Of a stretch of 31,295 nucleotides of DNA, positions 10,641 to 23,336 are shown piece by piece; the stretch's first letter is position 1, and each line of letters starts with the position of its first letter. The DNA is taken from positions 1 through 31,295 of the forward strand of contig NMRA01001209.1 in assembly GCA_002633005.1 (NCBI GenBank), read 5' to 3'. The stretch comes from Phoronis australis. Lineage: Eukaryota > Phoronida > Phoronidae. Below the pieces are notes generated by a model. The model saw only the letters and a list, made by a program, of their open reading frames with translations. It ran no database searches and had not been told where the DNA came from. Position numbers and translations under genes: made by a program.

Positions 10641-11892
10641 TCCTGATGGATTTTTATGAAATTTGGTAAATACGATTTCTATTGAAGAGGCGATGACATC
10701 TTTCTATTGTCAGATAGATTTCACATAGTGCATGTCACCTAGTGGCCGTTTTCATTGTTTTTGAGTCTGGTTTTGGCATCTGGCTCTCTGTCGGCGCAAC
10801 CAATTTGAGGATGATTATGAAAATTGATGCATATTTTTGTGACGACAATTTTTGCGCTGATTACTGTGGCGCCTCCTAGTGGTAGTTTTGTTTGTGTTGT
10901 GTCCGTGGCTGAATGATCTCTTAAACCCCCTGGATTATCGTTCTTGGCAAGTATGAAGGTGACAATGATGGATTACGACGGTGTTCAGATGAATCAAACT
11001 CCTGCTGTGTCCCCTTGTAGCAATTTTATTTTTGTCCGTTTCCTCTGTATCTTAGGAGCTCCCTGATGGATTTTTATGTAATTTGACAAATAGGTTTCTA
11101 TTAAGAAGGCGATGACACTTTTTCATTATCAGATGAATTTGGCATAGTGTACGCCTCCCTTTTTTGAAATGTGTCACTTTTGCACGTGGTAAATTAGAAA
11201 ACTCACATGTAATATTCACATGAAACAAAATTTGGTCATATTGTGGATTAGGTTTTGTGATAAACTTAAGGCATAACTTTATGGTTTTTACAAGTAGATC
11301 ACATTATTTTGNGTAGTGGCTGTTTTCATTATTTTTGAGTCTGTTTTTGGCATCTGGCTCTCTGTCGGCGCAACCACTTTGAGGATGATTATGAAAATTG
11401 ATGCATGTTTTTGTGACGACAATTTTTGGACAGCGCTGATTACTGTTGCGCCTCCTAGTGGTAGTTTTGTTTTTGTTGTGTCCGTGGCTGAATGATCTCT
11501 TGAACCCCCTGGATTGTCGTTCTTGGCAAGTATGAAGGTGACAATGATGGATTACGACGGTGTTCAAATGAATCAAACTCCTGCTGTGTCCCCTTGTAAC
11601 AATTTTATTTTTGTCCGTTTCCTCTGTATCTTAGGAGCTCCCTGATGGATTTTTATGTAATTTGACAAATAGGTTTCTATTAAGAAGGCGATGACACTTT
11701 TTCATTATCAGATGAATTTGGCATAGTGTACGCCTCCCTTTTTTGAAATGTGTTTGCACATGGTAAATTAGAAAACTCACATGTAATATTCACATGAAAC
11801 AAAATTTGGTCATATTGTTGATAAGGTTTTATGATAATTAAACTTAAGGCATATCTTTATGGTTTCTACAAGTAGATCACATTATTTTGTTT
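10640..11892 (-). repeat. CTCF-motif repeat family, reverse orientation, 574-bp tandem pair
   Basis: The unit 10743-11316 is repeated at 11317-11892 with about 95 % identity by eye, preceded by a partial unit from about 10640. Read on the minus strand it matches the arrays at 23.3-28.7 kb. Shared features are CAAAAACAGACTCxAAAACA, then GGCCACTAGGTG, and a second element TACCACTAGGAGGCGC. CTCF-like cores on the minus strand are at 10732-10745, 10869-10882 and 11448-11461. The 90-codon minus-strand frame here is repeat sequence, not a gene. Confidence 0.8.
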
Positions 11893-12576
11893 CTTGCCAA
11901 AACATGAGTACAAACTTTAAAATTAGCGCAAAATGTAAACAAAGACATTGTATTAATCGCCGTTTCGATTGACTATCACTAAACCATTCTCAAGACAAAT
12001 GTTCTCAATACTCCAGTCAGATACACAGATGGAGAACAGTCTGCACAGGTACATGTTGTAATGCATTGTGATGGGAGAGACCAGAAATCAAAACAATTAG
12101 GAGCTCAAACGAACCAATATTTCAATTCAGATAGCGCTCAGCGTGATTGTGATTCAACCATACATGCATTTGAGCCTCCTTTGTGAGGGTGGCATTATTC
12201 TTGCCCTGAATGTGAACACCAGAGTGATCTATTATGGTGTGACCAGTGGTTAATCATTAAGAACTGCACTGTGTGTGTCTTTATAATGTTATAGCAAAAC
12301 CCAAGAAGATGCTGTAAATGTTATGGACCATTGTTTAGTGTCTGTTGGGTCCAGCTGCTGGAGAGCAGGATCTGAATGTATTTGCTTTAGGTGTATTTGC
12401 TGTTAACTCATCATCAGTAAACTGACATTCCAGTTTTTACATGGGTGTGATTAAGCAAATCTGATGACTGGGAACCAAACATTGTTTGCACAAAGTCTTC
12501 TTGTTATGGAAAGGCAAACAATTAGCCTTGACCTGGTCTACTTTGCATACAGCTCATGTTTCAGATGGCCAAAGGT
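11893..12576. other. Unassigned spacer before duplication B
   Basis: No open frame of note, no RNA gene and no similarity to the sequence upstream of copy A beyond the few bases next to the breakpoint. Confidence 0.4.
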
Positions 12577-12924
12577 TTGGCATTGATTGATGATAAAACC
12601 TGGTTGTCAGTGAAGAAAGATTTATGGGCAGACACTTGAGATATAAAAACTTGTCACTGTCCAGGAATAAATCTGACTAAAACCCATGGCGTTAGGGTGA
12701 ATGGGAGAATTAAAAAACCATCAGTACATCTCAACTTAGTCCATTTTCGTGTTGTGAAAGTGGAGACAGTGTCCTGAAGTTTGTCTTTGGGTTTAGTTGG
12801 CTCATTGTGGTACCGCTGAATGAACCTCCGTAACCCGTTGTTTTTGAAGCATCAAAATTGGTCCAGAAATGGTAAAGTTACAACTTGTGCTAGGTTTCAA
12901 GTCTAGTGCCGTGCACACGCAGAC

Positions 12925-12973
12925 TTACCCTAGAACAAGTTACTCCAGGAATGAGTAACGTGTTCTAGGGTAA
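12925..12973. repeat. 21-bp-stem hairpin in copy B
   Basis: Same hairpin as at 3121-3169, with stem, mismatch and loop unchanged. Confidence 0.8.
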
Positions 12974-13973
12974 CTTGTCCAACCTGTAATATCTCAGTAT
13001 GGCCTCAAAAGTGGGGTAGGGTGGAAGTAATTACCAGCTATGACTACATACAGATGGTTTTCTGTTGCACATTGGCATTAGGTGTTCATTGCCATGCACA
13101 GAACGACAATTTCTTCTGCCTTACTCTATAGTTATGGGATATATGTGCGTGTGGACACTCCCCTCTAAAGTAGGGTGCATGTTGTTCTAGGATAGGCTGT
13201 GTGGGAACCAGTCCTCCAACACACTGTCCAAACAACACATGGTTCACATACACTAACAACACCAATCTGCTTAGTGTATTTACCCATAGGGCCTGAGGGG
13301 AATCATTAGAGGATAACCTAGTAACCTTACATAATGTTACATAACGTGTTATGAATAAATGATGTCTTCACAGTTACACTTTGAGTTTGAATATTTCTCC
13401 AAATGTGTTGGGATTTTATATCGAAGGAGTTTCCTGGAATTAACTTAAGATACTAGTGTTCCTAATTAAACCATTTTTTGCTTGTTTATGCCCCTAAAAT
13501 TTTTAAACTTTTATGTTGAAAGGAACTGTTTGCTCTGATTTCTTAACACGTTTTGAGATATAGCTTTCACTGACACTGTGTTTGGAATAAATTCCATTCA
13601 GAGATACAGATGTTGCTATATATGCTGGGCTAGAAAAAACTTTTTTGCTAATAAATTTCAACATCACAACCATATTTTGCTTTCAACTTTTGAAATCTGA
13701 AGCAAAACTATGGTATTTTAAAAGTTTGTTATTACTTTATATTAAACAATTTCTACTAAGTAACATTACCGAAACAGGGTCAATTTGCCCCTTAGTTTGT
13801 TCTAAGTTTGAATCCTGCTGTCAGCAGTCAAGTTATTTCTCTACTACATCTTAAATCAGCTATTTACTTAGCCTGACAGTTCAGGTATGCTGCAAACTGA
13901 GATTGATCTATCATACTAACAGCTGAGGCAGTGTGTTATTGAAAAACTGAATATGGAAACGGGATGAACTCAT

Positions 13974-14217
13974 GTGAAGCCAGTGTATAATGTCTAGAGT
14001 GAAGCTGCTGTAATGTCCGAGGTCAAGCCTGTGTATTGAGTGAAGCTGGTGTAATGTCCCAGGTCAAGCCAGTGTAATGTCTAGAGTGAAGCTGCTGTAA
14101 TGTCCGAGGTCAAGCCAGTATAATGTCTAGAGTGAAGCTGGTGTAATGTCCGAGGTCAAGCCAGTGTAATGTCCAGAGTGAAGCTAGTGTAATATCCAGG
14201 AGAAAGCCAGTGAAATG
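13974..14217 (+). repeat. 23-bp minisatellite, about 10 units (copy B)
   Basis: Expanded counterpart of 4181-4332. Units alternate between GTGAAGC and GTCAAGC starts, which suggests expansion by a 46-bp dimer. Confidence 0.85.
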
Positions 14218-14524
14218 TTTACATCAAGCTTTTTCAGGCACCCAACAATTGTTTGGATTAATAAATTTTTGAGCTCAGCAACTGCACATAATAACATGCC
14301 CTCCAGCTTGGATTTTGCTGCAGTGACATAATTTCCGATTTGACATATGTCTGTCACTTTGATGCGTCCACTTGCTAAACTAATATTCATTTTTGTAATT
14401 TTACTTTCAATTGATAGGCGTGAATGAATTATCAATGTGCTGGCTGTAATCTCTTTTCTCAAGGCTTATACTTATAAAGGGCATTCACCTGGTCACTGTT
14501 AAGCTGTCATTGTTGAATTCTGAA

Positions 14525-16545
14525 AGCACTTGGACGAGTGACAATTGGCGAAATTTAAACCGATGACGACAATGATTACGATGATGATGGTGGCGATGAT
14601 GAACAATATGATAACATTTATATGATGAACGAAGTTATCAGAAATCAACAACAAATAGGCCATAAGTCTTGTTCAATAGAGGGCAAACCTATAAAAATTG
14701 GTCAGGAACAGCATTATCAGAAAATGTTGAATAATTTGAAAAGTAGGTGTCCTAGCAAAAAATGAAAAATATCTTTGAAAGCCCGTTTAAAACTCGATCC
14801 AACACAACAGCTTCACAAAATTTCATGAATTTTTCAAAAATTTTCCAAGTTTGCATTTTTTTAAAAATTGAAAGTCAAATAACTCAAAAACGGTAAATCT
14901 GAGAGAAACATTGTTGAAATGGTATACCTCAGAGAATCCACATGCAAAATTCATGTTATTTTCTCTTCCCATTTAAAATGGCACCAGATCCGTTATCTTG
15001 AAAGCAACTTCCGGTTACCTCAGCATTGGATAATGGCCTGTCACAGGAAACTAACACGTGAAAAATTTCGAAGCAATTGTTCCTACAATGCGCCCGCTAC
15101 GTTTTCATTCCAAAATTGAGGTGTGCATGGGTATTGGCCAATATTTCCGCCGTCTTTATCCGGAAGTAAATAATTTCCGGCATATATGTAGTACACGTCA
15201 GCACCAATGACTACCGATTTTCAATATTCTACGTCAAAAACTGAGGCCTCCATGAGCACTTGAATCTGAAAACGAAAACAAAATGGCCACCACATCCGCC
15301 ATTTTGAATCTGATCATGACGAAAAACAATAGGGTTCCAATACTTCCAAGAATACAGATTGTGTAAATTTCATGGAAATTGAATGAAAAATGCAACCTGT
15401 AGAGTGCGAACAAACAAATGAAAGCATTCTGAGGAGCGACACTTGGCAAAATTGATGGAAAAGGCGATGATGGAGATGACCACGACGATGATGATTATGA
15501 TGAGGAAGTTGGCGATTATGAACAACACCATAACATTCATGACTAGCGAAGATGTCAGAAATTAGTAAGAAACAGGCTACAGTCTTGAGGGACACTTTGC
15601 TGCAAAATTAACTGAAAAGACGACGACGGAGATTATGGTGAAGATGACGAATATGATGATGATAGTGGTGGCGATGATGAACAGCATCATAACATTCTTA
15701 TGACGAACGTAGATGTCAGAAATCAGTAAGAAATAGCGGGCTACAGTCTTGTTCAATAGAAGCTAAACTAACATCAATGCAGCAGCAGTGCTCTACAAAG
15801 AACAGCGCTATCAGAAAATCTGGAATAATTCAAACAGTAGATGTCCTTGCAAAAGTGGAAAATATCTTCTGAAAAATTCTGTCTAACCTGTCAGTTTTGC
15901 GAAATTCCATAAGTTTTTTGAAAAAAATTGAAATTTTGTTTTTTTGAAATTCAAAGTCAAATAACTCGAAAATGGTAAGTATAAGAAAAAAATTATTACA
16001 GACCATTTGAAAGTCTATACCTCAAAGAATCCACAAGAAAAAGTGCATGTAATTTTTTCCCCGTTTAAAATGGCACCTGAAAATGGGTCAAAATGTGCCA
16101 GATCCGCCATCTTGAAAGCAACTTCCAGTTTTTTGCACTAGGTAATAGCTTGTCAAAGAAAACTAAAGCCTGAAAAACTTTCAAAGCAACTGGTCCTCTA
16201 TTACGCCCTCTAAAGGAAAAAAACGTTTTTAGCCCAAAATTGAGGTGCGCGTGTGCAATTGCCAATATTTCCATCATCTTTGAACGGAAGTAGACAATTT
16301 TCGGTAGCACACTTCCAGTTTAATATTCTTACCGATTTTCAGCCCTGTACGTAAAAAATTATAGCCTCCAGGAGCATTTAAATCTGAAATTGAAAACAAA
16401 ATGGCCACCACATCTGCCATCTTGAATCTCATTATGACGAAAAACAATAGGCTTCCAGTACTTCTTCTTAAATTACATGTTGCATGTAAATTTTGTGAGG
16501 ATCAGACGGAAATTGCAACCTGTATCGTGCGAACAAACAAAAAAA
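14525..16545 (+). repeat. Diverged about 1-kb tandem repeat with GAT-rich heads (copy B)
   Basis: Counterpart of 4640-6660, identical to it up to about 16379 and with a few substitutions after that. Confidence 0.75.
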
Positions 16546-18340
16546 TTAGTGTCAGATAAATTTCGCCAAGTATGTTGCTTTGCTATCAAGTTTCTTTTTT
16601 ACTTGGCGAAAAAATTTTGGGGAACACTGCAGAAAGTTTTGTGTGAAACTGATCAGCCATTTCTGAGATATGATGTTTTGAAGTTAGCAAATTTCGGCCG
16701 TTTTTAGGTTACCACATACAGTAATCTTAAAGGCAGATTCACTGACTGGGGCTATTATAACAGTTTTATCTGTCTGGTGCGAAGGATAACGATTGCATAA
16801 CAGTTACAGTTATGGAAATGAACTGTACTGCACCGCAGCATCGACGCTGCGCTGTTAAATCCACCTATTAACTGCGATATATTGGAATTGTTAACTTTGA
16901 TCCAGGACCGAAGTGAAGCATTCATACTGACCGCAACTCCCCAAACCATCGGTGCGTCGACGTTAGTATGAAAGGCCCTTTTGTTTTGTTTTATTTCACA
17001 CAACCATTAATTAATTACTACTACACATTTTATGCGCCCCATATTATGTGCCCCCATCGGAAACCTCTCTCATTTGCTCATTACTGCACTAACCACAACC
17101 TAACAGCTAATGGCCTCGAGACAGTAAAAAAATTAAGTAGTTATGGTATAGTCATTCTTTGCTGGACTTATTTGAGAGTTCAAAGCAATGTTCTGACAGC
17201 CACCGCCAACGTTTTCAATCTTCTGTTACATTAATGTTTGGCATCTGGGGGGGGAATGGTAGAAAACTTTAACCAGTTACGCAGCCCCACCTCTTGTGTT
17301 CAACGACAGCTTATATTTGATTCTGTCAGTAACATCCTCCTCTGCACCGTGTTCATACACAGTTTTTTTTAGTTTCAGCTCAGCATTCTGAACAAAAGCA
17401 TGACTCAAATTCTCATGGTGGGTGAAGACAGCTGAATCATAGGTGATCAGCCCACTCACCAGTTTGTGGCGATAACGTTTCAATGAATATATATTGAAAA
17501 TCAGAAAGTGCAACAGTTTGGTTACCTGTCAATAAACTTGTTACCTGTTTGATGTGCTTTGATCCTTTACTCTTGCAATTATATTTAATTCAGTCCTGTA
17601 ACCTGTGCAATTTATTTGACACATGTCAAAAATGGCCAGTTGGCAGCCTTGTTATCTTATGGCCAAAGACACAAGTTTTTGATCAAGCAGCCTATTATAG
17701 CGGGTCCCGGAATATTTATGACAAAAAATGCAAAAGGTAGCCAGTGTATTTATTTCCAATCTATAATTTTCTGTCAACTGTTTCCATACTTATTGCTTGG
17801 TATGCTTTATTTTATCAATCAAAAGTCAATTGGTTGAGCTGAATTCCATTAAAAGGTTGTTGTCTGTATGCCACATCATCCACAAGCTATCTTGTGCATA
17901 TTGATATACTTCCAATTCTTCACTTATTTAGCTCCCAATATTGCCATTAAACGTAAGTCTGTTTCATTAAATTTCTCCACAAATACATTAAATACCCTTA
18001 TTTAGGAAAATTTTGGTTTATATCTAGTAAATAATTCGCAGTGTTAGGGTGACAAAAACAACATATTTTGACAAAGTTTCCATGATTATTTGCTGCAAAG
18101 TAATGGCCTTTGAGGTATGGAAAAACAACAATTTTATCAATTATTTCTATGCAAAATAAATGGAGAATTGCCAAAACTGTGCTTTCAAAGGTGTTTGGTT
18201 TCACCTCATTTCTTCAAGGCAGTCTCCACACTTACTCCATCAATCATGTTGCCTGTTATTTCTTTCTCAATAGGCAGTCTATCTTAGACTAAGTGTGCAA
18301 GTTTTTTTTCGTTTCCACATGCCTACAGGCTAATGATCCG

Positions 18341-18436
18341 TGTTGATGTGAATTTCTTGAACAAAGTTCATAGTTGTTCAGATCTGTGTGTTGATGTGAA
18401 TTTCTTGAACAAAGTTCATAGTTGTTCAGACCTGTG
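18341..18436 (+). repeat. 48-bp minisatellite, two units (copy B end)
   Basis: Two units of the same repeat as 8812-8956. The sequence then diverges at TCTAGAATAGG, marking the duplication edge. Confidence 0.9.
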
Positions 18437-18439
18437 TGT

Positions 18440-19156
18440 CTAGAATAGGCTCTCTTGTTATTGTTTTACTAGAAGTGTCTCTTGTGTTAATATCCTGTTT
18501 CTATTTTTTACCAGCAGCTTAGATGGCAATGATGTGTGTAGCTACACTTTTTATTTGGCGAATGACTATCTTTTGTATTTTCCAATATCCTGTGGTAGTA
18601 GATTTAAATTACTAAGTCATGTTCAATCGAACGAGTTTGTTTAACTAAATATTTGCAGAATATATCCAACTGATTGGCTTACATGACCATTAGTTTTAAA
18701 TTTATGATAGAATCTTAGCGAAAGAAAAAGATGACAGCTGTAAAAGGTTCACTTATAACTTTGATCTATGTGATACTCTGTGCTACAAACACATTTATCT
18801 TGAGCATTATTGTGTTTTATCCCATACGTATTGAACAAGTTGAGTGCAACATGGCCATGTGATATTGTTTTGTGTATTGCACTTCCGGGGGGGGGGGGGG
18901 GGNTTAACTGATTGCCCTCTGACATGAAAGTTCAAAAGTAGGCCAGTGTCGACTTGACATCGTTAGCTGGTTCGATCATCAAACTTTCCCAAACTAGTTT
19001 AAAGTAGTAAAATTGCAGCAGTATAAATAACACTCAATATGCAGTCAGGTCCCAAACATACTAACAACTGGTACAAAACTGTTAATAATGACACAAATTG
19101 TATCGTCTGCAACTCAGGCGCCAATTCCTCGTTAACTACAATGTTAACTAGAAAGA
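18440..19156. other. Unassigned, with a 16-base G run
   Basis: No gene is recognised. G18887-G18902 is an uninterrupted G run followed by an N, so its true length is unsure and it may mark a base-calling problem. Confidence 0.5.
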
Positions 19157-19179
19157 TTATTGTCACACTGTGACAATAA
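19157..19179. repeat. Perfect 23-bp palindrome
   Basis: TTATTGTCACA, one C, then TGTGACAATAA: 11-bp perfect inverted arms around a single base. Confidence 0.8.
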
Positions 19180-19283
19180 GCACTCTGCGCATGCGTTTTA
19201 CTGGAACTCTTGTTGACAACAACCTGTTTACCAATATGAAAAAGAATTCTTTAAAACTGTTGCAGAAATTGCAAGTTGATAAT

Positions 19284-19707
19284 CTGATGACCTTTGCACT
19301 AATTGACCCTTGCCGGTGCATCATGAGCCCTGATGAGGAAAGAAATGTAAACTCGATGAAAAGTGTTGTTAGTGGTAAGAATCAGATATTTAGAATTATA
19401 CAAGATGAATGAATTGGTCAAAATTTCAGAAGAAAAATACACCAAATGACCTGAAACTTTAGATTTCCAACTCAATCGCATTTACAAAACAAATATTTAA
19501 ATTTGAAATGTCTAGTTCAAAATTTTAGTTTGCACTCAATGACCTTTGATCTAGTGTTTCTGATTGGATGGCCCTTTTTGTTTAGTAAAGTAGGATTGGC
19601 ACATTGGTTCACACTGGTTGGCTTAAATTGAAGATAATTCCTTGAAAAATATAGGGGAAATAACCTTTTGAAAGTTAGATGACCTTTGCACTAATTGACC
19701 TATCGCC
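19284..19707 (+). repeat. Short direct repeat, TGATGACCTTTGCACTAATT type
   Basis: GATGACCTTTGCACTAATTG plus ACC occurs near 19285 and again near 19677. A related TGACCTTTGATCT lies near 19539. The shared TGACCTTTG resembles a nuclear-receptor DR1 site, but no function is shown. An 80-codon plus-strand frame (19170-19412) spans the first copy and has no family match. Confidence 0.4.
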
Positions 19708-19733
19708 AGGATTAGGACTGACAGCTTAACTGA

Positions 19734-19880
19734 CCAATCAGAACGCAGCATTCTTGACATACCTTCGTCTGCGTTTCCAAGCCACCATTTTACCTGACAA
19801 ACAATACGTTGTCGTATAAAACTTATTTTTTTCTATAGCTCGAGAAATTGCGTGATAGGAATGGTGATATGGTGTTGATA
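19734..19880 (+). promoter_or_regulatory. CCAAT and TATA boxes in promoter-like spacing
   Basis: CCAAT at 19734-19738 and TATAAAA at 19815-19821 are about 80 bp apart, close to the usual positions for a vertebrate-type promoter. This would place a start near 19845. A 53-codon ATG frame follows at 19880-20041 (…EKNIPSFFGHLQSRK…), which I do not recognise. With no clear gene downstream this remains a weak call. Confidence 0.25.
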
Positions 19881-20041
19881 TGAGGTGTGTAGTTCTGACA
19901 GCCATTATGCTGCTCGAGAAGAATATCCCGTCATTTTTTGGACATCTCCAAAGCCGAAAAGTGATGTCGAAAGGTTCAAACTATGTATCAAACTGCGAAC
20001 GGCCACGTACACGAGCAGCTAAACTTGGCAATGCTGCTTGA

Positions 20042-21260
20042 TTACTCGAAGGTTAAGTGCAAATATGTTTGTACCAAGATACACACTAGTTAAGTTTGGT
20101 GGCTATAGTTTAGGCTTATCTGATTTGGACTCCGGAGTTTCACTCGTCTTGCTGCCTTTGTCTCGGCACGTTCTTGGGATTTCTCAGCACTATAGTCTAG
20201 TGATAGTCCTTGGAAACTGTTAAATTTTTTACTATTTCAGTTTCAGTTATTTCAACCTATAGAGATCGTTTTGTTTTGTAGCAGAGGTACATTTTTTATA
20301 TGCGCTAACTGCGAAGAGATAAAAGGTCATATATATTATGACAAACTAAACTACTACAGATATCCGTAATTACAAAAGTTATATAACATGTTGAACTGTA
20401 TACATAAGTGGTGAATAGAAAGTTAAGTAATAAATTATATGGGAAGCATAACAGAAACACTGGGACAGCCACATGGGAAATATAAGCATAAACAGGGAAG
20501 GAAGGAAAATTGGTTTGAGGGAAGGAGGGAAAGAGAATTTGAGTGAAAACTGAAATTTGGACTGAATTGTGGACGATGGCCCAGTGTTGCGACGAGGTAC
20601 AATTAAACCAATAATCGTAGAACAAAGAGGGTCACTGACCCGAGAATCCAAACAATATGATAATGAGGATGAAGCAGTATAGCTTACATAAAATAATTTA
20701 ATACTTAAATAATTTTTGTCATTCATATACCAGTAAGCTGGCATTCAACTGATCTTTTTTCCAAAATTGAGAGATTCGATCGACACAGGGAGGGGCACTG
20801 CATTACTGAACTCAAAGCCTTGTTCGAGCTGTTGTCAAAAAAAAATAAACAGTTGAATTACTTTTCGATGAGAACCTCTAAAAGTATACACCTGTAGGAG
20901 TACAGAGAGCTCATTTTAAAGTTGTCAAAACATGATATTTAGATTTTTGAAGCTTTAAAAAAGGAATTTGAGTTATTTTTGTAAATAGCCATTTTTGCCA
21001 CTATTTTTGCAGACTTGTCATTTTTTTAACCATACCACAGTTTAATGATCACGCTACATTAAAAAAAAACTGCAAGCTACCTTTGTGCAATGAAACTACA
21101 AAATATGCGAAGTTCGTCAGAAGCTAAGCTGAACTTAAATGTCTTAATGGTGTAATTACTTTGACTTGGACACATCCCTGGACCTACCGCTAATAGCCAG
21201 CCAGCTAGCTGCATGGAGACTATCCAAGGCTACGGAGCTAACTCAGATGGCAATGACTTT
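20042..21260. other. Unassigned stretch
   Basis: Two overlapping minus-strand frames (20744-20379 and 20625-20305) are open for 121 and 106 codons, but their translations are biased (rich in S, Y, F, L). They fall on purine-rich plus-strand sequence (20480-20560), so I do not call them genes. GCTAGCTGCATGG-type sequence near 21200 is unremarkable. Confidence 0.4.
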
Positions 21261-21625
21261 TGAATGGATCTGACTACTGCAGTTCCCCCTCGTTGCAATA
21301 AAATTATTGTATTTTTTGTTTTTCTCAGTATCTGTGAAGTTCCTCAAAGGATTTTAGTAAAATTTGATGAGATTTCTATAAAAGAAATGATGTCTGCCTA
21401 TTTTCGTATAGATTTGACATTTTGTTGACTACTTTATGGCCATTGTTTGTTATTTGTTTTTTGTCGACCGTCTCTCTCTGTCTGACCAAGGATCATTTTG
21501 GTAAGTGGAAAATGGGATCATACTCAGGCTGGAAAGATCACAGTTGACGATGTTTTTGGATGACTGACTGACTACTGTTGGTCCCCCTAGTGGCAGAATG
21601 TTTTCACGTTCTTTATTTGTTATGT
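21260..21625 (-). repeat. CTCF-motif repeat family, reverse-oriented decayed copy
   Basis: On the minus strand it carries CTGCCACTAGGGGGACC (core 21580-21593), then the GACAGAGAGAGACGG-type tail and the ATGGCCATAAAG element near 21436-21447. The order is that of the 23-28 kb arrays, but divergence is high. Confidence 0.55.
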
Positions 21626-23336
21626 GTCTTTTTATCCTCCTTGCAGAATCATGGTGAAAGGTTGCAGATGTGTTCCTATTGAGCAGAGAACTTTTCTCTT
21701 TTAATAGGTGTGTGGTTAATTCACAGCCATGACATTACAGAGATAGACATGAGAAACATAATATCCATTAAAGCGCAGGGTATAAGTACACAAGCTTATT
21801 TTATGAGAGGACTGTAATTCACTCCCAATTCGCATTGGAATTGAATATAAGCCTGCTAAATAATTATGAATTGATATTATACATCAAAAATTATACTACA
21901 GTGTTGAACATTTTTTTATATTGTTCACAATTCAAGTTCTTATCGTAAATTACCTTTTCTATGTAAGGTGTAATATTCAAGCTGTTCACTGACGTCAAAT
22001 TTCTGTTTTTAAAACTCCTCACTTGGAAAAATTATATCAAAAGATTTTCAAAGTCTTTTAAAATTCCCACAAAATGTAGAGATCGATGAGTTAACTATTA
22101 ATGGCTATATTACATAGGACACATTTTGTGCTGAGAATTCTGTGGGTGGGTAAAGTATTGTTTGAAGCCAATTTGGAGATTAGTCTCGATAGAGAACGAA
22201 GACTTTAATTTGTGGACTTTTCCACTAACTTTGAATTTTTCTTTTGTTCATTCCACAAGTTACAAACAACACATCTCACACCCATGAATACTGTGAATGG
22301 TGGATAGGATCCATCGCAAGCATTTCTGACTTGTTTGCGCCCCCTACAGGCTATTATTAAGTTTACTAGCTTGCTAAATGTATTAGTGGCAATGTTAGAA
22401 ATAATGTTCGTTCTCTGATTTCTGCACTGCATGTGGTGCACACGGTGAGTGTATATCAGTGCTTTGTGTTGCTCTTGGTGTTAAAGCAAAACCACCTTCC
22501 TTAAAAAATCTTTTAATTAGAGCACTTACCATTAAAAAATTGGACTCGTGACCAGGCTGTGTTCGCAGGCATGAAAAACTATAAAAAGCTTGATCACGCA
22601 AGACCAAACACGCAATTGAATTAGCCGAGTTTGTCATTGTTTGAGATTACTGGTTTGCTATCGGTATTAATTAATCCGAGAGCAAGCCTACCTGAGCATG
22701 AACCCTACAGCAAGGAACTGTCAGCTGACTGAGAAATCATTCGTTAATACAAGTAATTGCTATGTTTTGTAAAAGTAATGGTGTTTGTCTCAAGTCAAGT
22801 TTTGTCCAAAATTAGTGTGAATGTACCATAATGCCTTCTTGAAGATACGCGGGGTGTACTAACATCTAACATTAATGAACTAGTCTTGAATCATCGTGCA
22901 TTTTTGAGTTTCCCATGGGAGTCTTGATAGTCTGATAGCAATAATGCTCTACTAAACTTTCGGTTTTACAGAGAGTTGTAAATCATGACTTTGACATCAC
23001 AAGACAATTGATCTTTTGAATTTTGTTATTATTGGTAATGATTACTAAGGTCACACTAACAAAATGTTCATGGCCTTTGATGGCTTATGATGTCCCCAAA
23101 TGGTTTTGCCAAGGGAAATCCAAGCTGCAAATTGTTATGGTATCGACTTCCATGGGCAAAAGCAAATATGCAAAATCTAATTGTAAACACAGACATATTT
23201 CATTACATTGAGTTTGATGATGAAATGAATTAACAATTACCAGTTCTAGAGGCGCTTTATTAATACAAGTTTATGTCTGATTGGTTGGCACACGAATGCA
23301 AATACAACGTTGTGCTCTTATATAAAGAANGAGGTG
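21626..23336. other. Unassigned stretch
   Basis: No gene is recognised. TTTGCGCCCCCTACAGG near 22334-22350 is, on the minus strand, similar to the downstream half of the CTCF core and may be a last trace of the same repeat. On the minus strand ATG then GTAAGT occurs near 22531 after a short open frame from 22637, a possible but unsupported exon. Confidence 0.35.

Larger units (their letters stand above)
12577..18439 (+). repeat. Large direct duplication, copy B (5.9 kb)
   Basis: This is the second copy of 2772-8958. Differences from copy A include a 17-bp gap near 13750, about four extra 23-bp units (13974-14217), loss of 398 bp at 16614, an 8-bp loss near 17440, an extra 22-bp stretch near 17765 and one fewer 48-bp unit at the end. 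The part 14136-16379 shows no difference from copy A. It holds no convincing gene. Confidence 0.95.

Noticed and set aside
18887-18903. G-run as a G-quadruplex regulatory element
   Set aside because: A single uninterrupted run ending in an N is more likely a homopolymer of uncertain length than a designed quadruplex motif.
20305-20744. Overlapping minus-strand frames of 106 and 121 codons
   Set aside because: The translation is dominated by S, F, L, Y and P over a purine-rich stretch of the plus strand; no domain or splice context supports a gene.
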